Positions 7,835 to 15,144 of a stretch of DNA of 64,000 nucleotides are shown here, one piece after another. The notes under the pieces were generated by a model. The model was not told the DNA's origin. It saw nothing but the letters and a program-made list of their open reading frames with translations, and searched no databases. Both the position numbers and the translations under genes were made by a program. This DNA comes from Burkholderiaceae bacterium (GTDB lineage: Bacteria; Pseudomonadota; Gammaproteobacteria; Burkholderiales; Burkholderiaceae_C): positions 124,001 through 188,000 of the forward strand of contig JACKLN010000004.1 in the NCBI GenBank assembly GCA_024235855.1, written 5' to 3'. Numbering within the stretch: position 1 is the stretch's first letter; each line of letters begins with the position of its first letter.

Positions 7835-8731
7835 ATGAGCGACACCTCCGACTACACCCCGCCGGCCGTCTGGACCCCGCCCGAAGCCAACGGCGGCCAG
7901 TTCGCCAACATCAACCGCCCGGTCTCCGGCGCCACGCACGAGCGCGAGCTGCCGGTGGGCCGACACCCGCTGCAGCTGTACTCGCTGGCCACGCCCAACG
8001 GCGTCAAGGTCACGGTGATGCTGGAGGAACTGCTGGCCCTGGGCCACGCCGGTGCCGAGTACGACGCCTGGCCGATCCGCATCGGCGACGGCGAGCAGTT
8101 CGGCAGCGGCTTCGTCGCCGTCAACCCCAACAGCAAGATCCCCGCGCTGCTGGACCGCAGCGGGCCGCAGCCGATCCGCGTGTTCGAGTCGGGCGCGATC
8201 CTGCTCTACCTGGCCGAGAAGTTCGGCGCCCTGCTGCCCACCGAGCCGGCCGCGCGCGCCGAGTGCCTGTCGTGGCTGTTCTGGCAGATGGGCAGCGCAC
8301 CCTACCTGGGCGGCGGCTTCGGCCACTTCTACGCCTACGCACCGGCAAAGTGGCGCTACCCCATCGACCGCTTCGCGATGGAGGTCAAGCGCCAGATGGA
8401 CGTGCTGGACCAACGCCTGGCTGAGACGCCCTACATCGCCGGCGAGCACTACACCATTGCCGACATCGCCATCTGGCCCTGGTACGGCGCGCTGGCCAAG
8501 GGGCTGATCTACGGTGCCGGCGAGTTCCTGCAGGTGCACACCTACACCCACCTGGTGGCCTGGGCCGACCGCATCGCCGCGCGACCGGCGGCGCAGCGCG
8601 GGCGCATGGTCAACCGCCTGAACGGCCCGCTGGAGCACCAGCTGCACGAGCGCCACGACGCCAGCGACTTCGACCTGCGCACGCAGGACAAGCTGGCTGC
8701 GGCTGCCGTGGCAGGGGGCAAGCCGGCATGA
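7835..8731 (+). CDS. yghU: Glutathione S-transferase-like disulfide-bond reductase YghU
   Basis: A 298-residue Nu-class glutathione transferase. The N-terminal extension GGQFANINRPVSGATHERELP and the core LYSLATPNGVKVTVMLEELLALG and IRIGDGEQFGSGFVAVNPNSKIPALLD match E. coli YghU closely, as does the C-terminal HERHDASDF. YghU binds two glutathiones and reduces small disulfides. The conserved N-terminal extension is present, so the ATG at 7835 is well supported. It overlaps the following GST gene by 4 bases (ATGA), so the two are translationally coupled. Confidence 0.94.
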   Translation: MSDTSDYTPPAVWTPPEANGGQFANINRPVSGATHERELPVGRHPLQLYSLATPNGVKVTVMLEELLALGHAGAEYDAWPIRIGDGEQFGSGFVAVNPNSKIPALLDRSGPQPIRVFESGAILLYLAEKFGALLPTEPAARAECLSWLFWQMGSAPYLGGGFGHFYAYAPAKWRYPIDRFAMEVKRQMDVLDQRLAETPYIAGEHYTIADIAIWPWYGALAKGLIYGAGEFLQVHTYTHLVAWADRIAARPAAQRGRMVNRLNGPLEHQLHERHDASDFDLRTQDKLAAAAVAGGKPA

Positions 8732-9363
8732 TCACGCTCTACGACTGCGCCACCGCGCCCAGCCCGCGCCGCGCGCGCATCCTGCTGGCGGAAAAGGGCA
8801 TCGAACACGCCACCGTGGCCATCGACCTGCGCGCCGGCGAGCAATTCTCCGAGACCTTCCGCGCCGTGAACCCGCAGTGCACCGTGCCGGCGCTGGTCAC
8901 CGATGAGGGCGTGGTGCTGACCGACAACGCCGCCATCATCGCCTGGGCGGAAGCCTTCCAGCCCGAGCCGGCGCTGCTGGGCCGCACGCCGCTGGAGAAG
9001 GCCGAGGTGGCGCACTGGCACTGGCGCGCGGAGTTCGAGGGCCTGATGGCGGTGGCCGAGGCGCTGCGCAACACCTCGCCGGCCATGGCCGGCCGTGCCC
9101 TGCCCGGCCCCGTGGACTACGCGCAGATCCCGGCGCTGGCCGAGCGTGGACTGCAGCGGCTGCAGCAGTTCATGGCGGCGCTGGACGCACGCCTGGCCGA
9201 CCGCCCCTTCGTGGCCGGTGGCTTCTTCAGCGTGGCCGACATCACCGCCGTGGTGGCGGTGGACTTCGCGCGCATCGTCAAGGTCAAGCCGGACGAGGCC
9301 CGCCACCCGCACCTGCTGCGCTGGCGCGGGGCGCTGGCCGAGCGGCCGTCGATGGCGGGCTGA
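8728..9363 (+). CDS. Glutathione S-transferase family protein
   Basis: A 211-residue soluble protein with a thioredoxin-like N-terminal domain (MITLYDCATAPSPRRARILLAEKGIE; VNPQCTVPALVTDEG; DNAAIIAWAE) and an all-helical C-terminal domain with the N-capping motif FFSVADITAVVAVDF. The N-terminal Ser/Pro region (CATAPSPRR) offers a Ser as the likely glutathione-activating residue. Substrate is unknown. Coupling to yghU by a 4-base overlap suggests a small thiol-detoxification operon. An 18-bp perfect palindrome lies 10 bases past the stop. Confidence 0.88.
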   Translation: MITLYDCATAPSPRRARILLAEKGIEHATVAIDLRAGEQFSETFRAVNPQCTVPALVTDEGVVLTDNAAIIAWAEAFQPEPALLGRTPLEKAEVAHWHWRAEFEGLMAVAEALRNTSPAMAGRALPGPVDYAQIPALAERGLQRLQQFMAALDARLADRPFVAGGFFSVADITAVVAVDFARIVKVKPDEARHPHLLRWRGALAERPSMAG

Positions 9364-9373
9364 GACCCGACGC

Positions 9374-9391
9374 GCCGCGGGGCCCCGCGGC
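9374..9391. terminator. 18-bp perfect G+C palindrome after GST operon
   Basis: GCCGCGGGGCCCCGCGGC is a perfect palindrome 10 bases past the stop at 9363. It can form a very stable stem, but no T run follows, so it is a possible termination or mRNA-end structure rather than a clear intrinsic terminator. Confidence 0.4.
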
Positions 9392-9555
9392 CGATCACCG
9401 CCCCATGTCGTGACGAAGTTGGCAGATTGGGCCGATCACGCCGGCACCGTGCATCAGGACGCACCGCGTCGGGTCGAAGAGGCTGGGCAGGGGGTGCACC
9501 GCACCCCTTGCCGCGGCGGGGCCACCGCCGGGATGCACCACCGCTGGAGTGCCCG

Positions 9556-10008
9556 ATGAAAACCAACCTCCTGATGGCCACCGCGCTGTGCGCCGTGCTC
9601 GCCACCCCCCTCAGCCACGCCGCCGCCACGAAGGACGAGGCGGTCGCCATGGTCAAGAGCGGCATCGCCTTCCTCAAGGCCAACGGCACCGAGAAGGGCT
9701 ACACCGAGATCAGCAACAAGGAAGGCCAGTTCCGCAAGGACGACCTGTACCTCGTGGTCTACGGCCTGGACGGCAAGTGCCTGGCGCACGGGTCCAACCC
9801 CAAGCAGATCGGCAAGGACCTGATCGACCTGACCGACATCGACGGCAAGTACTTCGTCAAGGAGCGCGTGGCGCTGGCCAAGGCCAACCCGGGCGGCTTC
9901 TGGCAGGACTACAAGTTCACCAACCCGGTGACGAAGAAGATCGCGCCCAAGACCATGTACTGCGAGAAGTTCGGCGAGACCGCGGTCTGCGGCGGCGTCT
10001 ACAAGTAA
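9556..10008 (+). CDS. Periplasmic single-Cache-domain protein
   Basis: A 150-residue exported protein: signal peptide (MKTNLLMATALCAVLATPLSHA), then one small Cache-type sensor domain with the typical DLYLVVYGLDGKCLAHGSNPKQIGK and DGKYFVKE segments and a C-terminal pair of Cys. There is no membrane anchor after the signal. GGAG stands seven bases before the ATG. The chemoreceptor gene starts 33 bases downstream. Soluble Cache proteins beside a receptor may present ligands to it; that role is inferred from position only. Confidence 0.82.
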   Translation: MKTNLLMATALCAVLATPLSHAAATKDEAVAMVKSGIAFLKANGTEKGYTEISNKEGQFRKDDLYLVVYGLDGKCLAHGSNPKQIGKDLIDLTDIDGKYFVKERVALAKANPGGFWQDYKFTNPVTKKIAPKTMYCEKFGETAVCGGVYK

Positions 10009-10041
10009 GCGTTCCCCCGTCCCGGACAGAGAAGGCTCGCC

Positions 10042-11568
10042 ATGAAGCTCGGCGCCCGTTTGCTCCTGCCGCCGCTGGTGGCTTCCGTGGTGGCGCTGGT
10101 GGGTGCCGGTGCCTACGTCGCGATCGACAACCAGGCGATCGCCTCGGCGCGCGAAGCCAGCACCACCGCGGTCGCCACGGTGGAAACCGTCGGCCAGACG
10201 CGCACGGCGCTGAGCCAGGCGCGCGGCGACGTCTTCCGCACGCTGACGCTGATCGCGTCGATGGAGGAGGCCGAGGTCCAGCAGGCCCGTGACGCCGTCG
10301 TCCAGTCGATCGGCGCCGTCGGCGGCCGGCTGACGACGCTCGACGGCACACCCGATGCCGAGCGGGAGAGCCTGGGCGCGCTGCTGAGCACCTACGCCCA
10401 GCAGTGCAAGAAGGCCATCGACCTGTCCGGCATGGACCCGAACGTCGGCGCCGGCGCCATGCGTGCCGCCGAGGACACCTACGACAAGATCGTCGCCGCG
10501 CTGACCACCCTGAGCGACCAGGCGCAGTCCGACGTGGCCGCCCGCGACGCTGCGGCCACCGCCCGCCGCACGACCATGGAAGCGGCCTTCGCGGCGCTGC
10601 TGCTGCTGGCCATGGGCGGCGCCATGGGTTTTGCCTGGCAGACGCGCCAGCGTGTCGTCGGCCAGGTGCGCCGGGCTTCTGCCCTCACCGAGGCCGTGGC
10701 CGGTGGCAACCTGGGCGTGCAGTCCCACGCCACCGAACCCGACGAGATCGGCGACCTGATGCGCGCCATGGACCGCATGGTGCAGGACCTGCGCACGTCG
10801 CTGCTGACGGTGCGCCAGGCCTCGGACCACATCGCCACGGCCTCCAGCGAGATCGCCTCGGGCAACCAGGACCTCTCCAGCCGGACGGAGCAGACCGCCA
10901 GCAGCCTGCAGCAGACCGCCTCCAGCATCGAGCAGCTCACCGGCAACGTCGGCACCACGGCCGACAGTGCGCAGACGGCCAACCAGCTGGCCGGCAGTGC
11001 CGCCGAGGTGGCGCAACGCGGCGGCGAGATGGTCGCCGACGTCGTGACGACGATGGAGGAGATCCGCGCTGCCAGCGGCCGCATCGCCGACATCATCTCG
11101 GTGATCGACGGCATTGCCTTCCAGACCAACATCCTGGCGCTCAACGCCGCCGTCGAGGCTGCCCGGGCCGGGGAACAGGGCCGCGGTTTTGCCGTGGTCG
11201 CCTCCGAGGTCCGGTCGCTGGCCGGCCGCAGTGCCGAAGCCGCCCGCGAGATCAAGCAGCTGATCCTGGCCAGCGTGGAGAAGGTCGAGGACGGCCACCG
11301 CCGGGTCGACGATGCCGGCCGCACGATGCAGGAGATCGTCGCCAGCGTGCAGCGCGTCAGCAGCGTGATCGGCGAGATCAGCGGTGCGGCCAGTGAGCAG
11401 CGCACCGGCATCGGCGAGGTCAACACCGCCGTCAGCGACCTCGACCGCATGACCCAGCAGAACGCGGCACTCGTCGAGCAGTCGGCGGCCGCCGCCGAGA
11501 GCCTCAGGGCCCAGGCGCAACAACTCGGAGGCGTCGTCGCGCGCTTCCGGATCGACGCCACCGCGTGA
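10042..11568 (+). CDS. Methyl-accepting chemotaxis protein
   Basis: A 508-residue chemoreceptor. It has a transmembrane segment at about 8-28, a helical periplasmic domain of about 150 residues, a second membrane segment (AAFAALLLLAMGGAMGFAW), a HAMP domain, and the MA signalling domain with the hairpin tip IDGIAFQTNILALNAAVEAA and the flanking GEQGRGFAVVASEVR. No NWETF-type CheR tether is present at the C-terminus. It sits 33 bases after the periplasmic Cache protein, and its leader and start (gaaggctcgccATG) closely resemble those of the second receptor at 13544. Ligand unknown. Confidence 0.93.
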   Translation: MKLGARLLLPPLVASVVALVGAGAYVAIDNQAIASAREASTTAVATVETVGQTRTALSQARGDVFRTLTLIASMEEAEVQQARDAVVQSIGAVGGRLTTLDGTPDAERESLGALLSTYAQQCKKAIDLSGMDPNVGAGAMRAAEDTYDKIVAALTTLSDQAQSDVAARDAAATARRTTMEAAFAALLLLAMGGAMGFAWQTRQRVVGQVRRASALTEAVAGGNLGVQSHATEPDEIGDLMRAMDRMVQDLRTSLLTVRQASDHIATASSEIASGNQDLSSRTEQTASSLQQTASSIEQLTGNVGTTADSAQTANQLAGSAAEVAQRGGEMVADVVTTMEEIRAASGRIADIISVIDGIAFQTNILALNAAVEAARAGEQGRGFAVVASEVRSLAGRSAEAAREIKQLILASVEKVEDGHRRVDDAGRTMQEIVASVQRVSSVIGEISGAASEQRTGIGEVNTAVSDLDRMTQQNAALVEQSAAAAESLRAQAQQLGGVVARFRIDATA

Positions 11569-11583
11569 GGCGGAGCCTGGCGT

Positions 11584-12720
11584 CTACCAGCCGTTGACGC
11601 GATCCCAGACGGCGGTCACCTCGTGGCCGCCGTCGACGACGTTGTAGCGCTCGTAGGCCGCCGCCGTGAAGCAGCTGTGGTTGGGCAGGATGCGCAGGCG
11701 GCGCCCCGGCGGGAAGGCGGCCATGTCGAGCGTGGCGCCCTGCCGTGACGCCACGGTGCCGATCTCCTGGCTGGCCGCGCTGACGACGAGGTCGCCGATC
11801 GGGATGCCGTCCTCGTCGCACACCAGGCCGTAGCCGGCGTCGAAGGCATGGCCGGCGGTCGAGCGGTCCTTGCTCAGGGCCAGGCCGCCGGCATCCACGA
11901 AGAAGCGGTTCAGCGCCGGCTGGCGGCCGGTGACCTGCGTGAGCACGCTCAGCGCGATGTCGTCCACTGCGCAGGCGCCGAGACCGGCCTGGAACAGATC
12001 CTGGAACGGGTAGACGCCGGCCCGGCTCTCGGTCAGCCCGTCCAGCGAACGCGCGAAGAAGGTGCCGGGGCTGGAGCCATAGCTGACCACGTCGCAGGGC
12101 AGCCCATCTCGCACCAGCAGGTCGCGCGCGGCGACCCCGCCGGCGCGGATGCGCTCGGCCAGCGCGGCGATGGCCTCGGTGTCCGGCGCGTCGTAGCTGG
12201 CACCGGCATAGACCATGATCCCGCGCAGCGCCAAGGACGGTGCCGCATGGATGGCGCGTGCCATCGACAGGAACGCGGGGTCGCCGGCCGCAATGCCGCT
12301 GCGGTGGTGGTCCACGTCGACGTCGATCACCAACGGCAGCACGATGCCTTCGGCAGCGGCGCGCGCGGCGTAGGCCGGCACCGCGTCGGCATCGTGCGCC
12401 ACGCACAGGACGGTGGTACCACCGCGCGCCATCGCCGCGATGCGCCCGATCTTGTCGGCCGCCAGCGGCACGGCGTAGAACTGGTCCTGCAGGCCGTGGC
12501 GCGCGAAGTACTCGGCCTCGGCCAGCGTGGAGACGGTGACGCCGCGCGCCTGGCGCGCCATCAGCAGCCGCGCCACGTCGATGCTCTTGGGCGTCTTCAG
12601 GTGCGGGCGCAGCGCGATGCCCAGTTCGGCGCAGCGGTCTGCCATGCGGTCGATGTTGCGCTGCAGGCGCGGACGGTCGAGCACCAGGCAGGGGGTGGGC
12701 AGGTCGGCCAGTGTGGTCAT
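11584..12720 (-). CDS. D-threonine aldolase/D-serine dehydratase (DSD1)-like PLP enzyme
   Basis: A 378-residue fold-type III PLP enzyme with an alanine-racemase-like barrel. The PLP lysine is in LRPHLKTPKS (Lys42). The C-terminal LPNHSCFTAA supplies the His and Cys used for the metal ion in D-serine dehydratase and D-threonine aldolase. Such enzymes split beta-hydroxy-D-amino acids to glycine plus aldehyde or deaminate D-serine; which reaction applies cannot be told here. It is transcribed toward the chemoreceptor and divergent from the thioredoxin-like gene, 95 bases away. Confidence 0.85.
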   Translation of the reverse strand: MTTLADLPTPCLVLDRPRLQRNIDRMADRCAELGIALRPHLKTPKSIDVARLLMARQARGVTVSTLAEAEYFARHGLQDQFYAVPLAADKIGRIAAMARGGTTVLCVAHDADAVPAYAARAAAEGIVLPLVIDVDVDHHRSGIAAGDPAFLSMARAIHAAPSLALRGIMVYAGASYDAPDTEAIAALAERIRAGGVAARDLLVRDGLPCDVVSYGSSPGTFFARSLDGLTESRAGVYPFQDLFQAGLGACAVDDIALSVLTQVTGRQPALNRFFVDAGGLALSKDRSTAGHAFDAGYGLVCDEDGIPIGDLVVSAASQEIGTVASRQGATLDMAAFPPGRRLRILPNHSCFTAAAYERYNVVDGGHEVTAVWDRVNGW

Positions 12721-12815
12721 GGCGGCAGCTTACGCTGTCAGGTGCAACCCCGCCCAACGACGCAGGTGACGGGGCACGCCCGACGGGTGGCCGGCAGCGT
12801 GGGGAAAGGTCGCAG

Positions 12816-13331
12816 ATGACCATGCCAAGGAGATCCTGGAGGGCGCACTGGCGCCGCGGCGCACTGGTCGTCGCGCTGGCGCTTGGGCTGGCAGGCCCGT
12901 CGACGGCGCTCTCGCTTCAGGGGCGGGCCGCCGACGGATCACCGCTGGAACTGTCGGCCCTGCGTGGCCGGGTCGTCATGCTCTTCTTCTGGACCACGCA
13001 GTGCCCCGTCTGCCTCGACAAGCTGCCGGAGCTGCGCCGCAACCTCGCCGGCTGGTCGGGCCAGCCCTTCGTGATCGTGGCCGTGAACCACGATGCCGAC
13101 CGTGCCGCCTACGACCGCTACGGCCAGCTGCGGCGGCAGCTGCTGCCGCCCAATGCGCAGTGGATCGACCTCTGGCGCGGCGACCCTGGCCACCGCGACG
13201 ACGCTGGGCCGCTGCCTGCCCAGACCCCGGTGACCGTGCTGCTGGACCGCGACGGCCAGGTGCGGCTGCGCGTGGCTGGCCGTGTGGCGCCGGAACTGTG
13301 GGACGAGGTTGCGGCCCTGGTGCTGAACTGA
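12816..13331 (+). CDS. Exported TlpA/redoxin-like thioredoxin-fold protein
   Basis: A 171-residue exported protein: an Arg-rich start and hydrophobic stretch (LVVALALGLAGPSTAL) form the signal, followed by a thioredoxin fold with active site TTQCPVCLDKLPEL (CPVC) and the cis-Pro region TPVTVLLDRDG. TlpA-type proteins are periplasmic thiol reductants or disulfide exchangers, often for cytochrome maturation; no ccm or cox gene is near. GGGGAAAGG six bases before the ATG at 12816 favours this start over the upstream in-frame codons. Confidence 0.85.
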   Translation: MTMPRRSWRAHWRRGALVVALALGLAGPSTALSLQGRAADGSPLELSALRGRVVMLFFWTTQCPVCLDKLPELRRNLAGWSGQPFVIVAVNHDADRAAYDRYGQLRRQLLPPNAQWIDLWRGDPGHRDDAGPLPAQTPVTVLLDRDGQVRLRVAGRVAPELWDEVAALVLN

Positions 13332-13489
13332 ACCCAAGGACCGCCGCGCCGTCATCGGCAGCGCCAGTGCGCCCGTCACTTCTCGTGTGACGCGGTACGA
13401 GCCGGCTCCGCCTCGGGTCGCCTGCATCACTTGTGTGCACCGCATCGGCGCACGCGCAAGACCGGGCCAACCGCTGGTCCTGAAGCCCC

Positions 13490-13516
13490 TCAAGTCCGTC
13501 GCGGCGTTGTCGAAAC
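13490..13516 (+). promoter_or_regulatory. Possible FliA (sigma-28) promoter for chemoreceptor
   Basis: TCAAGTCC, 11 bases, then GTCGAAAC resembles the flagellar sigma-28 consensus (TAAAGTTT-N11-GCCGATAA) at 10 of 16 positions with exact spacing, 27 bases before the receptor's ATG. Chemoreceptors are usual members of that regulon, which supports the match, but many such matches occur by chance. Confidence 0.4.
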
Positions 13517-13543
13517 GCCCGTGAAACCGTCAGAGAGGCTCGC

Positions 13544-15091
13544 ATGAAACTGCAACACAAGCTCACCGCCATGGTCGCCGGCGCGATGGGCATACTGGTG
13601 CTCGCCACCACCATCGCCCAGGTGATGGCCAGCGGCGCGCTGGACACCTACCGCACCGAGGTGCGCGCCGCCGGCGAACACGCCCAGGCGGTGGCCGGCG
13701 TGCGCTCGGCGTTCCAGACCCAGGTGCAGGAGTGGAAGAACACCCTGCTGCGCGGGCGCGACCCGGCGCAGCTGGACAAGTACTGGGCCAGTTTCCAGAA
13801 GCAGGAGGCCGACGTGGCGGCGCGCACCACCGCGCTGGCGCAGGCGCTGCCGGCGGGCCCGCTGCGCGAGCAGGTGGATGCCTTCGGCAGTGCCCACCGG
13901 GCCATGGGCGAGGGCTACCGCCGCGGCATGGAGGCCTTCCGTGCCGCAGGCGCAGACGCCGCCGCCGGCGATGCCGCCGTCAAGGGCATGGACCGGGCGC
14001 CGACGGCCAAGCTGGGCGAGCTGCTGGTCGCCATCGACGCCGCGGCCGTCGAAGCCGCCGCACGCGCCGACGCCCAGGCACAAAGGGCCCGCACGGTCCT
14101 GCTGGTGCTGGAGTCGCTGGCCCTGGTGGCTGCGATCGGCTTCGCGACGATCTACACCCGCCGCCTGCTGCAGCCGCTGCTGGACGCGCGCGACGTCGCG
14201 CGCCGCGTGGCCGACGGTGACCTCTCGGCCACCATCGTCCCGAAGGGGCGCGACGAGATCACCGAGCTGACCGCCGCGCTGCGCGACATGCAGCAGGCGC
14301 TGGCGCGCACCGTGCAGCACGTGCGCGAGGGCGCCGAGAGCGTGGCCAGCGCCAGCGCGCAGATCGCCCAGGGCAACCAGGATCTCTCCAGCCGCACCGA
14401 GCAGCAGGCCGGTGCGCTGCAGCAGACTGCCTCCACGATGGAGGAGCTGTCCTCCACCGTGCGTCACAACGCCGACAGCGCTCAGCAGGCGGCGCAGTTG
14501 GCCCAGGGCGCCTCGGCAGTGGCGGTCCAGGGCGGCGAGGTCGTCGGCCAGGTGGTGCACACGATGCAGGGCATCCAGGCCAGTGCACAGAAGATCGCCG
14601 ACATCATCGGCACCATCGACGGCATCGCCTTCCAGACCAACATCCTGGCCCTGAACGCCGCGGTGGAAGCCGCCCGCGCGGGTGAACAGGGCCGCGGCTT
14701 CGCGGTGGTGGCCGGCGAGGTGCGCACGCTGGCGCAGCGCAGCGCGCAGGCCGCGCGCGAGATCAAGGCGCTGATCACGGACAGCGTCGAACGCGTGGAC
14801 GAAGGCACGGCGCTGGTGGACCGCGCCGGCCGCACGATGCAGGACATCGTGGAGAGCGTGCGCCGCGTCAGCGACATCGTCGGCGAGATCAGTGCCGCCA
14901 CCCGCGAGCAGAGCAGCGGCGTGGCGCAGGTGGGCGATGCGGTGACGCGCATCGACCAGGGCACGCAGCAGAACGCGGCGCTGGTGGAGGAAAGCGCGGC
15001 GGCAGCGCAGAGCCTGCGCCAGCAGTCCGAAGCCCTGGTGCAGGCGGTGAGCGTCTTCCGCCTGGCACAGGGCCACCACGTCGGCGTGTGA
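13544..15091 (+). CDS. Methyl-accepting chemotaxis protein
   Basis: A 515-residue chemoreceptor with a membrane segment at about 9-30, a helical periplasmic domain of about 150 residues (VQEWKNTLLRGRDPAQLDKYW), a second membrane segment near 190, HAMP, and an MA domain with the same hairpin tip as the receptor at 10042 (IDGIAFQTNILALNAAVEAA). The LLRGRDP stretch resembles the CZB-less, Tsr-like four-helix sensors common in Burkholderiales. No CheR-tethering pentapeptide is seen. AGAGAGG lies seven bases before the ATG, and a sigma-28-like promoter lies upstream. Ligand unknown. Confidence 0.93.
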   Translation: MKLQHKLTAMVAGAMGILVLATTIAQVMASGALDTYRTEVRAAGEHAQAVAGVRSAFQTQVQEWKNTLLRGRDPAQLDKYWASFQKQEADVAARTTALAQALPAGPLREQVDAFGSAHRAMGEGYRRGMEAFRAAGADAAAGDAAVKGMDRAPTAKLGELLVAIDAAAVEAAARADAQAQRARTVLLVLESLALVAAIGFATIYTRRLLQPLLDARDVARRVADGDLSATIVPKGRDEITELTAALRDMQQALARTVQHVREGAESVASASAQIAQGNQDLSSRTEQQAGALQQTASTMEELSSTVRHNADSAQQAAQLAQGASAVAVQGGEVVGQVVHTMQGIQASAQKIADIIGTIDGIAFQTNILALNAAVEAARAGEQGRGFAVVAGEVRTLAQRSAQAAREIKALITDSVERVDEGTALVDRAGRTMQDIVESVRRVSDIVGEISAATREQSSGVAQVGDAVTRIDQGTQQNAALVEESAAAAQSLRQQSEALVQAVSVFRLAQGHHVGV

Positions 15092-15120
15092 AGGCCGGCG
15101 AGAGGCGGAACCTGGGCGCT

Positions 15121-15144
15121 GCCTCAGCGCCTCAGCGCCTCAGC
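15121..15144. repeat. Three perfect copies of 8-bp GCCTCAGC
   Basis: The octamer is repeated three times head to tail at the 3' end of the reductive dehalogenase gene. Read on the minus strand each copy carries TGA, and because eight is not a multiple of three the copies place a stop in all three frames; the gene's own stop is in the middle copy. Confidence 0.9.

Noticed and set aside
9412..9438. FliA-type promoter before the Cache protein (GCCGATCA at 9431)
   Set aside because: The -10 looks good but no -35 appears at the proper 11-base spacing.
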